From Adiantum capillus-veneris (taxonomy: Eukaryota > Streptophyta > Polypodiopsida > Polypodiales > Pteridaceae), in the NCBI GenBank assembly GCA_014529385.2, contig CM043958.1:149674793-149738792 (forward strand): a stretch of DNA of 64,000 nt, given 5' to 3'. The notes under the pieces are model-generated. The model did no database searches and was not told where the DNA came from. It was given only the letters and a program-made list of their open reading frames with translations. This document shows, one piece after another, positions 1-11,682 of the stretch (the first letter of the stretch is position 1; each line of letters opens with the position of its first letter). The position numbers and the translations under genes were made by a program.

Positions 1-1003
1 TGGCTTATGATGTGTTTGAGAAGTGGGGTATTGATGCAATAGGTCCTCTACCTATGACAGTTAGAGGCAAATGTTACATACTTACTGTTGTTGACTATCT
101 ATCCAGGTGGGCCGAAGCCAAAGCTGTCAAGCACATCATGAGTAAAGATGTTTCCTTATTTATATATGAAGATATTTGCTGCAAATTTGGCATGCCATTG
201 GAGTTACTTTCTGACAAGGGTCCAGGTTTCAGGGGAGAGTTGGTCGATTATCTATGTGAGAAGCTTCATGTGCATCGTAGGTTTATACTCCATATTATCC
301 CCAATGCAATGGCATGAATGAAAGGTTTAATGGAGAGCTCATAAGGATGCTTACAAAGATGACAAGAAACAATGTGAAGACTTGGGATTTAGAGCTACCT
401 TGTGCTCTATGGGCTTACAGGACTGCCATCAAATCAGGTACTGGTTTTTCTCCCTTCCATCTAGTTTTTGGCAAAGAGGCTTTACTTCCTATTGAGGTGG
501 AGATACCAGCCTTGAAGATGATGCTAAAGCTTGAAGAAGAGCCCAATGATACATTCAAGGAAAGACTTTTATATTTGCAATGTGTACAATTGGATAGGGT
601 GTTAGTTTTTGAGCATTATGAGCAGGTCTTGAAGAAGAATCAAGCAAAGGCAAATGAGAAGGTAAAGGACAAGGACATCAAGAAGGGTGACATGGTGCTT
701 CGTTACAATAGTAAGCTTGAAAGTACTTTTCAAAAGAAATTTCAAATCAAGTGGCAAGGTCCTTTCTTGGTCTTAAACAGATTTCCAAATGGCACATATC
801 AGCTTGCTGACTTAGATGGTACCCCGCATAAAGCACATGTGAATGGCTACAGGTTGAAGAAGTATATTGCAAGGTTGATGACTGTGATTGAGGATGAGCC
901 TTCTTTCGAAGAATTTTCTGATCATGTTTCTAATGATGAAGATGAAGTGAAGACTCCCTCATGTGGTTTACAATATCTCTTTTGTGCTGTTGATCATGAA
1001 TGA
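1..1003 (+). pseudogene. Ty3/gypsy integrase remnant, frameshifted, 5' cut by window edge
   Basis: The reading frame is open from the window start (about base 3) to a stop at 315-317 and resumes in another frame at 314-1003. The first part shows the integrase catalytic core: GIDAIGPLP with the first Asp and LLSDKGPGF with the second. The second part begins MNERFNGEL, which carries the third acidic residue (Glu), and continues through FHLVFGKEALLP to a C-terminal GPY/F-like module (KWQGPFLVL). A single frameshift near 311 separates the parts, so no full integrase can be made. The protein style fits the Tat/Athila side of Ty3/gypsy, but that is tentative. No LTR is visible on the right. Confidence 0.85.
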
Positions 1004-1915
1004 TCTAGCAGGCTGGGGTGTGGCAAACTAAGTTGGGCACATTTCTAACACCCTGTTTTTTGTAAATTTGTACATACGGACATGATGCCCAATGTAAAAA
1101 GGGCGCGTGGGCTTTCTTTTTGTGTGTTTTTTAGCTTGATTTAGCAAGCACATGTACATGCACTACAAGTCGCTAGTCTAGTGACAGCTGTCGGGCCACT
1201 GTAAGTGCCCGTGAGTGAGTTTTTTGAAGTGAGATTGGTATATAACTTAAACTCATGTACAAACTTTAAAAAGTTCAGCCAAATATCAAAAATTTGCAGG
1301 TTTTAGCTTGTTGTGCCTCCTTGGTGCTTTTGGATGCAGTTTTTTGCCCCGACTAGCCTTCTCTACGTGTAGTCGTGTTGGGACAGCTTTCTATTCACAT
1401 CAATTTTGCTCATGGCGGCGTATGGAATCAAATTTGGTCATCTTCAGCTTTCTCGCCAGTCATTTTTCAAGCTTTAAAGTGCCCCAATTGGAGTTGTGCT
1501 CATCAGGTTACGACTAGTTCTCTGTAGGGTTATGGCTATGGCAACCTAGTGGCAAATTATGTGTAGACAGATTCGGAGGGCATGTATCTATGAATTGTGG
1601 AATTGATGTTGAAGTTGTGGGTTTGTGATGTTTAATTGTGAAAGGAGAGGCTCTTGTCTTCATACACATTGGTCGGTGTGTGCTGTAAATCCGGGCTTTG
1701 ACAGGGTTTTGCTCCTATGTGACATAGTCTCTTGAGTGGGCGACGGCTAGTAAATTCCCAAGGGTCTACTCCTGTTGGACTTGTGGTGTTTCAAAGGGAT
1801 TTTGCAAAGCTTTTGGTGTCTTGTAGTTCTCTTTCAACGCTCTTGGGTGACGTCTCTATAGAGGTGTTTCAGTTTATTTGTTTCCCAACAACGTGGTACT
1901 GTACAAAAGTACATA
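1004..1915. other. Non-coding stretch between two retroelement remnants
   Basis: I see no convincing gene here. The short open frames lack recognisable motifs. The stretch follows the Ty3 integrase remnant and may hold that element's 3' untranslated part, but I could not find a paired LTR. It ends where similarity to the copia element begins, at about 1920. Confidence 0.5.
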
Positions 1916-3591
1916 GTGAATCCCCCGGGCCATGCATCTCATACATCAAATTGTTATGATTTGGCTGTTTCTAGGTTATGTGATGTGGAGGAACCTCTAT
2001 TTTTTTATGAAGCACAAAATTTAAAAAAATGGATGGTTGCCATGCAATCAGAATATGATGCACTTGTAGAAAATGAAACATGGACTTTATATTTCCCTCT
2101 TGGCAAAAAGGCCATTGGTACGAAGTGGGTTTACAAGTTGAAACGTAAGCCGGGTACGTGGTGAGATTGATCGATATAAGGCTCGACTTGCTTCAAAAGG
2201 CTATATACAAAAAAAAAAGGCATAGACTATGAAAAGACTTTTGCTCCCTCTTGTCGTATGACTAATGCTCGTTTTCTATGTGCATTGGTAGCTCATTTTG
2301 GATGGGATGTACATCAATCAAATATTGTTTCTGCTTTCTTGAATGATGATATATTTGAGGAAGTTTATGTAGCGCAACCTCGCGGTTTTGTCATAAAAGA
2401 ACAAGAATTAGATAAAAGTATACAAATGTAAGAAAGCTTTGTATGGGTTGAAGCAATATCCTCGTGCTTGTTATGAGAAAGCTAACACTCATTTGGTTAA
2501 ACGAGGATTTCGTAACAGTCAACAGAAGGCACTTTGTATGTAAAGCGTGAGGGTGATGTATTTCTCATCGTTGTTCTATATGTAGATGATTTGCAGATTA
2601 CTGGCCCAAATGAGACACATATTGCTGAATTTAAGGCTGATTTGAATGCTACTTTCAAGATGAAAGGCTTGGGACTTTTGCATCACTACTTGGACATGCA
2701 GTTTAAGCAGTGTGATGGTGGTATTGCCTTGTGTCAAACACGCTACACAGAGACATTGCTATGTAAGTTTGGACTTGAGGACTGCAAACCTATTGCTACT
2801 CCCAGGGAAATAGGTTTGAAGTTAAATCTTCATGATTTTGGTGATCCTGCCAATGTCACTCTTTACCAAACTGCTATTGGATGCCTTTATTTATGTATGC
2901 AATATGAGGCCCGATATTCAGTTTGTAGTCTCATGGGTCATCAGATTTATGCATAGCCAGGGTCTAAGCATTGGCAAGCTGCCTAGAGGATTTTTTGCTA
3001 CTTGAGTGGCACTTTACATCTTGGCTTGTTTTATCCCAAGGGGGGATCATTGCCACCAGATTTACATGTTTTTTGGACTAGATGGGGCTAGTTGTTATGA
3101 CACACGAGTATATCCATGAGTAGTTTTTGTTTCATGCTTGGCAGTTCATGCATATCATGGTTGAGCAAGAAGTAACCTACTATGGGCACTTCCAGTTGTG
3201 AAGCTAAGTACAGGGCAGTCTTTACAACTACAATTGAGTGTGTATGGCTTCGACGCCTTATGGCTATTTGGGTGTTAGACAGGACACTACCAACATCATC
3301 TACACTAACAGTCACAACACATTGGGAGTTGTGAGGAACCCAATTTTTCATGCTCGCAGAAAGCACACTGAGGTGCATTATCACAACAGGAGAGATCAGC
3401 TTGGCTTATCTGCTGACACATGGCAACCTTGCAGATCTTTTCACAAAGGCATTGTCTCATGAGAAGTTCAAAGCTTTTCGCAATTCTTTGGGCTTACTCC
3501 CCTTTGTGGATTGATCATGTCCTTAGGGCATGGCACTCCCCTATACACTATGTGCTAACTCTCATTCACCGCATCACTCACAAGGGGGATT
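1916..3591 (+). pseudogene. Old Ty1/copia reverse transcriptase/RNase H remnant
   Basis: This is a decayed + strand copy of the family found intact-length on the minus strand at 4422-9596. It starts inside the integrase-RT linker (HASHTSNCYDLAVS, then MQSEYDALVENETWTL), includes the RT catalytic motif LYVDDLQITGP near 2576, and runs through RNase H to a polypurine tract (CAAGGGGGAT, 3581-3590). Several frameshifts and stops break it. Everything upstream of the linker is missing, so the copy is 5' truncated. It ends in its own 3' LTR (3592-3818). Confidence 0.85.
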
Positions 3592-3818
3592 TGTTACCAT
3601 ATATATGTGATAGTGATGTGTGTAACACACTTAGGACCATTGGGGCATTTTTTCCCTCACTAAGAGGTTTTTCCCCCCGTGCATTGTATATACACCCATT
3701 ATTCTAGGGCTAACTTATCTTTCCATTGTGCACTAAGCAATAGACTCTCTGTTGTGTGCCTTGAGCTTCTTCATCTTCTCCAAGCTATGTGTGTTTCCCA
3801 GCAACCCTATTTCCAACT
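3592..3818 (+). repeat. 3' LTR of the old copia remnant
   Basis: The sequence begins TGTTACCATATATATGTGAT directly after a polypurine tract and ends near CTATTTCCAAC. It aligns along its whole length, with scattered changes, to the reverse complement of the LTRs at 4422-4648 and 9371-9596. Its larger divergence marks it as an older insertion. Confidence 0.85.
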
Positions 3819-4421
3819 GTGTAGAGGGAAGTGATGTCTCCAATGCTTGTGTGTATGCTCTCTTCAATGTGTGCATGTACATTGTGCATTCCATGCATGA
3901 TTGATAACTAATGCTTTCTTTGTTGGCTGTAGATTGTAGATCAAGTAGGATTGAGTGAGTGAGTGGGATTGAGAAGACCTACCTTCACTAGACTTCATAA
4001 CTATTGTAGCTAGGGTAGATTGACAATTAGGACTAGGTTAAGTAAACAATTAATTAGGATTTACATTTTGTATAGTTTACTTTTTTGCACAAAATATGGA
4101 CAAGATAAATATCTTGCCTAACCAAACTTTCCCTTTGAGAGGCCTTGAGCTTGGGAGCCTCATGCTCTACCTAGCCATCCCCTATTGCGATTCCCATTGG
4201 GCCGTTGGCTTCACATTACTTCCCCTTGGAGAGGCGTTTTCATCCTCAAAAATAAAAGCGGGGCATTTCTTCTTAAGAACACTAATGTTTTCCCCAGTGG
4301 CACTTTTTCAGGTCTATCTTTCCACTTAGCTAATTCTTGGTGACACACATGATGATGAGTACGTAAATCACGATAGTCAAGAATGTGCTCGGGTTCATGC
4401 AGCTGACTGGGAGGTTCAATG
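3819..4421. other. Non-coding spacer, no gene seen
   Basis: There is no recognisable coding motif or repeat boundary. An open frame at 4096-4329 has no family signature. The last five bases (CAATG) are the left target-site flank of the copia element that follows. Confidence 0.5.
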
Positions 4422-4648
4422 TGTTGGAATTAGGGTTGCAGAGAAACACACACAGCTTGGAGAAGACGAAGGAAGCTCAAGGCACACAATAGAGAGTGTA
4501 TTACTTAGTGTGCAATGGAAAGATAGATAGCCCTAGAGTGATGGGCGTATATATAATGCACGGGGGAAAAAACCTCCTAAAGAGGGAAAAAATGCCCCGG
4601 CGGTCCTAGTGTGTTCACACACATCACTACCACATGTATATGGTAACA
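4422..4648 (-). repeat. 3' LTR of the copia element
   Basis: This 227-bp repeat is the partner of 9371-9596. In element sense it starts TGTTACC and ends CCAACA. A TATA-like run (ATTATATATA in element sense, near 4548-4557) is a plausible promoter core. Confidence 0.93.
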
Positions 4649-4660
4649 AATCCCCCCTGG
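4649..4660 (-). promoter_or_regulatory. Polypurine tract of the copia element
   Basis: The minus strand reads CCAGGGGGGATT immediately before the 3' LTR. This is the usual position of the plus-strand primer in LTR retrotransposons. Confidence 0.8.
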
Positions 4661-4723
4661 AGTGATGCGGTGAACGAGAGCTGGCACATGAGTAAAGGGA
4701 AGTGCCATGCCCTGAGGACATGA

Positions 4724-6220
4724 TCAGTCCACAAAGGGGACTAAGCCCAAAGCTTTGCGGAAAGCTTCAAGCTTCTCACGAGACAATGCCTTTGTGAAAA
4801 GATATGCAAGGTTGTCCTGTGTTGGCACATAAGCCAAGTTGATCTCTCCTGCTGAGAACCTCTCCCTGACATAGTGGTAATGCACCTCAATGTACTTTGT
4901 GCGAGCATGAAAAACTAGGTTCCTCGCAACTGCCAATGCGCTCTATTTGTCAGTGTAGATAGTGTTGGCAGTGTCCTGTCCAACACCCAAATTAGCCATA
5001 AGACGTCTGAGCCATACACACTCAACCGTAGCTGTGAAGACTGCCCTGTACTCTGCCTCACAACTCGAAGTGGCCACAGTAGGTTGCTTCTTGCTCAACC
5101 ATGATATACATGAACTGCCAAGCATGAAACAAAAACCACTTGTGGACACTCGCGTGTCAAAACAACCAGCCCAATCTGAGTCCGAAAAAGCATGTAAGTC
5201 TGGCGGCAATGATCCCCCCTTGGGATAAAACAAGCCAAGATGTAAAGTGCCACTAAGGTAGCGGAAAATCCTCTTGACAGCCTGCCAATGCTTAGACCCT
5301 TGGCTACGCATAAATCTGTTGACGTGTGAGACTGCAAACTGAATATTTGGCCTCGTGTTGCATACATAAATGAGGCAGCCAACAGCATTTTGGTAAAGAG
5401 TGACATCAGCAGGATCACTAGCATCATATAGACTCAACTTCAAACGTGTTTCCATGGGAGTGGCAATAGGTTTGCAATCCTCAAGTCCAAACTTACATAG
5501 CAATGTTTCTATGTAACTTTTCTGACACAAAGCAATACCACCATCACACTGCTTAAACTGTATACCCAAGTAATGATGCAACAGCCCCAAATCTTTCATC
5601 TTGAAAGTAGCATTCAAATCAGCCTTAAATTCAGCAATATGTCTCTCATTTGGTCCAGTGATCAGCAAATCATCGACATAAAGAACCACAAGGAGAAGTA
5701 TATCATCCTCATGCTTTACATACAATGTGCTTTCTGTTGGACTGTTACGAAAGCCTCGTTTCACCAAATGAGTGTCAGCTTTCTCATACCAAGCACGAGG
5801 AGATTGCTTCAACCCATACAAAGCCTTCTTACATCTGCACACTTTGTCCTCTTGTCCTTTTATGACAAAACCGCGAGGCTGCGTTACATAAACTTCCTCA
5901 AATATGTCAACATTCAAGAAAGCAGTAACAATGTCTGATTGATGTACATCCCAACCAAAATGAGCTACCAATGCACATAGAAAATGCACAGTAGTCATAC
6001 GACAAGTGGGAGCAAAAGTCTCTTCATAATCAATGCCTTTTTGCTGTGCATAACCCTTTGCAACAAGTCGAGCCTTATGGCGATCGATCTCACCATCCAG
6101 CTTGCGTTTTAACTTGTAAACCCACTTCGTACCAATGGCCTTTTTGCTAGGAGGCAAATCACATAAAGTCCATGTGTCATTTTCTATAAGTGCATCATAT
6201 TCTGATTGCATGGCACCCAT
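4724..6220 (-). pseudogene. Copia reverse transcriptase and RNase H, one internal TAG
   Basis: The frame opens with the copia RT N-terminus (AMQSEYDALIENDTWTL, WVYKLKRKLDGEIDRHKARL), contains the catalytic LYVDDLLITGP motif, and continues into RNase H (FSDSDWAGCFDTRVSTSGF, SSCEAEYRA). A TAG at 4943-4945 interrupts RNase H. The same frame resumes as LAVARN and runs to the normal end near 4724, followed by the polypurine tract. It is read in frame with the integrase upstream, separated by another TAG at 6236. Confidence 0.92.
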
Positions 6221-6235
6221 CCAATTTTCTGAATT

Positions 6236-7772
6236 CTATGTTTCATCAAAAGACAGAGGCTCCTCAACATCATGGAAGCTAGACACAGCCAAAGCATAAC
6301 AATCTGATGCATAAGATGCATGGCGAGAGCCTGAACGAGTACGACTAGACAAAGGTGCATCCAATTTACTATCACGCAAAGTGTGCACCAGCCATTTTGA
6401 CATACCTCTAGCCTGCTCATTTTCAGCCCTTTCCTCATCAAGTACATCATGTACATCTGCATCAGTAATAGGCTGATCTAAAACATTTTCGAAAACCCCC
6501 ATAGGCTGTACATTTGCCTCATTAGAACTTACATTCGTATTTCCACCAGTGAAAAGAGGCAACAAAGTGTCATAAATGTCATGTGAGCTTACATTACTGT
6601 CTCTAGTACATGACAGCAAGGGGTGAACAGAATCTTCCACAAACACTACATCCCAAGAAACCAGAATACGTTTTGTTTGTGGATGATACAACCTATAACC
6701 TTTGCTTTCAGCACTATAACCAACAAAAATACATTTGACAGCCTTATCATCCAATTTTCTGCGCTGCACTTGTGGCACCAAAGAATATGCCAAACAACCA
6801 AAAACACGCATGTGCTTAATAGAAGGCTTTCTACCATGCCATGCTTCATATGGAGAAAAAGACTGCAAAGCTTTCGTAGGACACCTGTTAAGTACATAAG
6901 TGGCACACATGATGGCCTCAAGCCAAAAAGAATGCGGCAAAGCTTGACTTTTGACCATACATCGTGCCATTTTCGTAAGTGACCTGTTTTTCCTCTCAAC
7001 AACACCATTTTGCTGAGGTGTATAAGGCACTGTACGTTGGTGTTTTATCCCATGACTAGCCAGAAATGCATTAAATTCATGAGACATATACTCCCCCCCT
7101 CGATCAGAACGGAGGGTGCCCATAATACATTTCGAGACATTTTCAGCCATAGCCAGAAATTGTTTGAAGCACATAAAAACTTCGGACTTCGCTTTAAGCG
7201 GAAATACCCATGCATGCCTGGAGTAATCATCAATGAAAGTCACGAAGTACAGATAATTGCCCAAGGCGGAGTTTGCATGGGCCCACAAACATCACTATGC
7301 ACAAGCTGCAACCTGCATGTGGCCCGAACTGAACCATCCTTTGGAAATTTTGAACGATGCATCTTACCCAAAATACAGCCTTCACAAACATGTTTGACAG
7401 GTGCTTCAAGAGGCGGCAAAGAAGCAACCATATCAAATTTTTACAAACGCAGCAAAGGGCAAAATTCAGATGACCAAAACGTGCATGCCAAAGTTTTGCA
7501 TATGAAATAGCCCTTGAATCTACAACAGCATTTGCAAAAATTTGTCCACACTTGTCATACAAAGTGAGCTTATACAACCAACGGCACAAAAGCCCAGATG
7601 CAACAATTTCATCACCAAAACTGAGATCATGAATTGTACATCTGTCATCCACAAATTTGACTACAAGTCCAAGTCTAGCAAGTGCGGATACAGACAAGAG
7701 ATTCTTCTTGATCCCAGGTACATAAAGTGCATCAACAAGTGTGAAGGAACTGCCATTAGCAGTAGTGAGCAC
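6236..7772 (-). pseudogene. Copia protease end, GAG-pre-integrase and integrase, frameshifted
   Basis: The 7230-7772 frame continues the protease (LVDALYVPGIKKNLLSVSAL) and the GAG-pre-integrase motif LWHARFGHLN. After a frameshift near 7450 the zinc-binding CEGCILGKMHRSKFP and the first catalytic Asp (LVHSDVCGPM) lie in another frame (7240-7431). A second frameshift near 7280 leads into 6236-7288 with LRSDRGGEY (second Asp) and QQNGVVERKN (Glu), plus the copia C-terminal region. All functional residues are present, but in three frames. The ORF ends at TAG 6236-6238, directly before the RT. Confidence 0.9.
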
Positions 7773-7784
7773 AATCTTTCCAAC

Positions 7785-9068
7785 TCACTGAACTGGATAA
7801 GAGGTGTTGTTGGCACAAGTGACTGAATTCCCATGAGGGACAGACTCGAGAGAGGTAAACAATTCACGATGTGAGGTAATGTGCTTTGTAGCACCACTGT
7901 CGAAATACCACACATGTGAATCTACAGCAACTGACAAGCATGCATCATGGACAATAGGATTGTAAGTGCACTCTGCGCTAAAAGCCCATTCTGCATCAAC
8001 ATCAACAACACAGTCTCCTTTCACAGAAGACTCAACAATGGCTGCATTTGTAGTGGAACTAGCATTTGCAATGGAACCACCCTCTTTCTTCTTAGCCTCT
8101 TTGGCCTTCAACTTAGGACACGACTTGATTAAGTGATCATTGGCTTTACAATAATGGCAACACATCTTCTTTTTGCCCTTATCACTAGAATTTCCAGACG
8201 AATTGCTGCCAGCAGAAACATTAGGAACAGAATTTTTGCCACTCGCAGCAGAACCATAAGAAGTGGCTGCATTGCTGTTACCACCCTTTCTTTGAGAAGC
8301 AATAAAAGCCTGTTCAACTGCACGATGTCTAGTCCTGTTTTTTCTGGAAAGCGACTCTTGCAACAACAATGTGCATAATGCATCAAACTTGACAACTTCT
8401 GGATTTCCTTGGGTCATAAGTCTCCAAGTACTAGCAAAAGTCTGGTAGGAATCTGGTAAGGCATCAAGAACAATCTGCACAAGGGAACTATCTGAAATGA
8501 CTTCACCTGCAGAAATAAGTTGCTCATTGATATCCTTGACACTAGCAAGGAAAGTGTCCATATCATCTTCCTCATGCATAATCTTCGACTCCAGCTCTTT
8601 ACGCAGCAAAGCAATTTTAGCCTCATTGCGGCTTGCATAAAGACCAGCTAGAATATCCCAAGCCTGTTTTGCAGATTTTGCTGAATGGATGTGAGGAACA
8701 ATGGTGCGCTTCACAGACAATGCAATCAATGCATGAGCCTCCGCATCCTTAACATCCCAAGGAGCTTGTTCTGCCGTAGGCAAAACAACTCTAACAGTTG
8801 CAATCCTTGCAGCAAGACCTGCAACATCCTCAACATCGCCTACATCCTCAGAACCAAGACGTACATCAATGCCCTGCACAATGTTCCAGACACCCTTTGA
8901 CACAAGAACATGTTGCATCATATAAGCCCACATAGGGTAGTTGTCCCCATCCAACCTGTCCTCAGCAACAAACATCTTGAACACATCTGTGTTGTTGTTG
9001 TCAGCCATGGTATATGCTGCACCTGATGTGAAAATTGCCCGAAAATAGGAGAAACGGAGCGGGAACAA
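7785..9068 (-). CDS. Copia Gag with zinc knuckle and start of protease
   Basis: This 427-residue frame begins with a Gag domain of the UBN2/copia type (LDGDNYPMWAYMMQHVL). It has a CX2CX4HX4C knuckle (CCHYCKANDHLIKSC) that binds genomic RNA and then enters the protease with the catalytic DSGA (WYFDSGATKHI). The frame stops at a TGA at 7785-7787. The same frame resumes immediately with the rest of the protease, so gag and protease were one reading frame and the stop looks like a point mutation. It might produce Gag but not an active polyprotein. Confidence 0.9.
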   Translation of the reverse strand: MFPLRFSYFRAIFTSGAAYTMADNNNTDVFKMFVAEDRLDGDNYPMWAYMMQHVLVSKGVWNIVQGIDVRLGSEDVGDVEDVAGLAARIATVRVVLPTAEQAPWDVKDAEAHALIALSVKRTIVPHIHSAKSAKQAWDILAGLYASRNEAKIALLRKELESKIMHEEDDMDTFLASVKDINEQLISAGEVISDSSLVQIVLDALPDSYQTFASTWRLMTQGNPEVVKFDALCTLLLQESLSRKNRTRHRAVEQAFIASQRKGGNSNAATSYGSAASGKNSVPNVSAGSNSSGNSSDKGKKKMCCHYCKANDHLIKSCPKLKAKEAKKKEGGSIANASSTTNAAIVESSVKGDCVVDVDAEWAFSAECTYNPIVHDACLSVAVDSHVWYFDSGATKHITSHRELFTSLESVPHGNSVTCANNTSYPVQ

Positions 9069-9356
9069 CCTGTGCTATATAACAAAAACCGTAGAAGACT
9101 ATAAGGCACCTGTCATGCAAAAAACGACACTGACATAAATTTTGCACAAAATGACGAAATAGCCTGTGCAGTACTGCCTGTAGTGGAAACAGAGGCCGAA
9201 ATGAGCCCAAATCAAAATTCTGAGCAGACCAAGCTCTATGAGCTTGCCCAAAATATTTGTCGACCTACGAACGCTCACCAAAGCTCACTGAAATCGGAGA
9301 AAGTGAGCAAGCATGTGCTGGAGCAGCTGGCGACTAAGCCCGGGAGGACGTGACCT

Positions 9357-9368
9357 ACTCTAATACCA
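9357..9368 (-). promoter_or_regulatory. Primer-binding site (initiator Met tRNA type) of copia element
   Basis: On the minus strand, two bases after the 5' LTR, the sequence reads TGGTATTAGAGT. This matches the complement of the plant initiator tRNA-Met 3' end (TGGTATCAGAGC) with two mismatches. Confidence 0.8.
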
Positions 9369-9370
9369 AT

Positions 9371-9596
9371 TGTTGGAATTAGGGTTGCAGAGAAACACAC
9401 ACAGCTTGGAGAAGACGAAGGAAGCTCAAGGCACACAATAGAGAGTGTATTACTTAGTGTGCAATGGAAAGATAGATAGCCCTAGAGTGATGGGCATATA
9501 TATAATGCACGGGGAAAAAACCTCTTAAAGAGGGAAAAAATGCCCCGGCGGTCCTAGTGTGTTCACACACATCACTACCACATGTATATGGTAACA
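9371..9596 (-). repeat. 5' LTR of the copia element
   Basis: This repeat is 226 bp and nearly identical to 4422-4648. It would drive transcription leftward. Confidence 0.93.
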
Positions 9597-9601
9597 TAAT
9601 G

Positions 9602-10008
<407 letters not shown>

Positions 10009-10057
10009 CGAGATGAGAGTCGTCTCTCAAGCGCCAGCCTTCCCTACCTAGCCATGC

Positions 10058-10058
<1 letters not shown>

Positions 10059-10137
<79 letters not shown>

Positions 10138-10266
10138 TTCTGCGTCCGCAGCTCGAAGCCCTAACCTCTGCAATAAGCGATGCTTTGGCCCCCTACTTGC
10201 TGTCGATAGACCATCTACCCATGGCCCCACCTCGCCTATCGACCTTGCGCTGACATTGTAGGACCC

Positions 10267-10301
<35 letters not shown>

Positions 10302-10433
10302 TTCTGCGTCCCCAGCTCGAAGCCCTAACCTCTGCAATAAGCGATGCTTTGGCCCCCTACTTGCTGTCGATAGACCATCTACCCATGGCCCCACCTCGCC
10401 TATCGACCTTGCGCTGACATTGTAGGACCCAAC
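10059..10433. repeat. Poly-C tracts alternating with a duplicated 131-bp unit
   Basis: A C tract (10059-10137, one A at 10104) is followed by a 131-bp unit (10138-10268). A second C tract (to 10301) is followed by a nearly identical unit (10302-10432). The period is 164 bp. The unit begins TTCTGCGTCC and ends AGGACCCAAC. Very long homopolymers like this may be imperfectly assembled. The other strand would be strongly G-rich. Confidence 0.92.
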
Positions 10434-10498
10434 GTTGCTCCCCTACTCCACCTTCCCTCCCAACCTTCCACGATACATTCCTCTCACAATAGAGCTTG

Positions 10499-10598
<100 letters not shown>

Positions 10599-10770
10599 AG
10601 GCTACTGCTCGTCACTTGCCCGAGGCTCCTTGCTTCACACGCCACCCCCACTTGCGAGGACCTTTCTCATCTTTATCCTCTAGATTTTTAAAGAATCCTC
10701 TATGAAATCCCATCTTTGATGATTTTAAAAAAATTGTGGCGACATACCAAAGTCCGCGTTAGAGCCCTCC

Positions 10771-10938
10771 TATAAGGTATGAGCCTCCCAAAACGGCCAC
10801 GGGAGGGGACCCCCCACCTAGACACGCTAGCCTCAGGCTCCGCCGCACTCACGGAGGTCATAGCGTGCCCTGTGAGGCTAGCGTGTCTAGGTGGGGGGTC
10901 CCCTCCCGTGGCCGTTTTCGGGAGGTCATACCCCTATA
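10771..10938. mobile_element. Fold-back element (large inverted repeat), possible MITE
   Basis: Arms of about 60 bp (10771-10835 and 10871-10938) are nearly perfect inverted copies, sharing for example GGCCACGGGAGGGGACCC. They surround a loop of about 35 bp. The flanks are CCTCC on both sides (10766-10770 and 10939-10943), which could be a 5-bp target duplication, although the region is C/T rich and this could be chance. No coding capacity is present. Confidence 0.65.
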
Positions 10939-11028
10939 CCTCCCTTCATTCCCTTGCATCCCCCTTCCGCCCTCCCCAATCGCCCTCTGCACGCACGCGC
11001 TTCCACTTGCAACGCCAGAGAGAGAACG

Positions 11029-11388
<360 letters not shown>

Positions 11389-11607
11389 TGGTCGTGCGCG
11401 TTCTGTTCTGCCTGCTGCCCGAGTATCGACTCCCTATCTCCCGATTCCCGTGAACAGTTGCTGCACCCTACAGAGCACCGCATGGTCTCGTTGGCCAACG
11501 CCCAACATACCGCTTCCCTCTCTCACCGTGCAACAGCTAGCATGTATGTAATAGCGAGAAATCGGCAAGCAACCATCCACCGACCTCGCACACGCTTTGA
11601 GAGACAA

Positions 11608-11613
<6 letters not shown>

Positions 11614-11677
<64 letters not shown>
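11614..11677. repeat. (GA)n tract joined to the SINE-like cluster
   Basis: A dinucleotide run of about 64 bp lies at the 3' side (in element sense) of the first SINE-like unit. Confidence 0.95.

Positions 11678-11682
<5 letters not shown>

Larger units (their letters stand above)
4422..9596 (-). mobile_element. Near-complete Ty1/copia LTR retrotransposon (minus strand)
   Basis: Two LTRs (4422-4648 and 9371-9596) flank a gag-pol region read on the minus strand. They differ by two substitutions and one single-base indel over about 226 bp, which implies a recent insertion. Flanks are CAATG on the left and TAATG on the right, a 5-bp duplication with one mismatch. A primer-binding site and a polypurine tract are in the expected places. 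Order on the minus strand is gag, protease, integrase, RT, RNase H, as expected for copia. The coding region carries in-frame stops at 7785, 6236 and 4943 and two frameshifts in the protease-integrase part, so this copy is not autonomous despite its youth. Confidence 0.95.
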
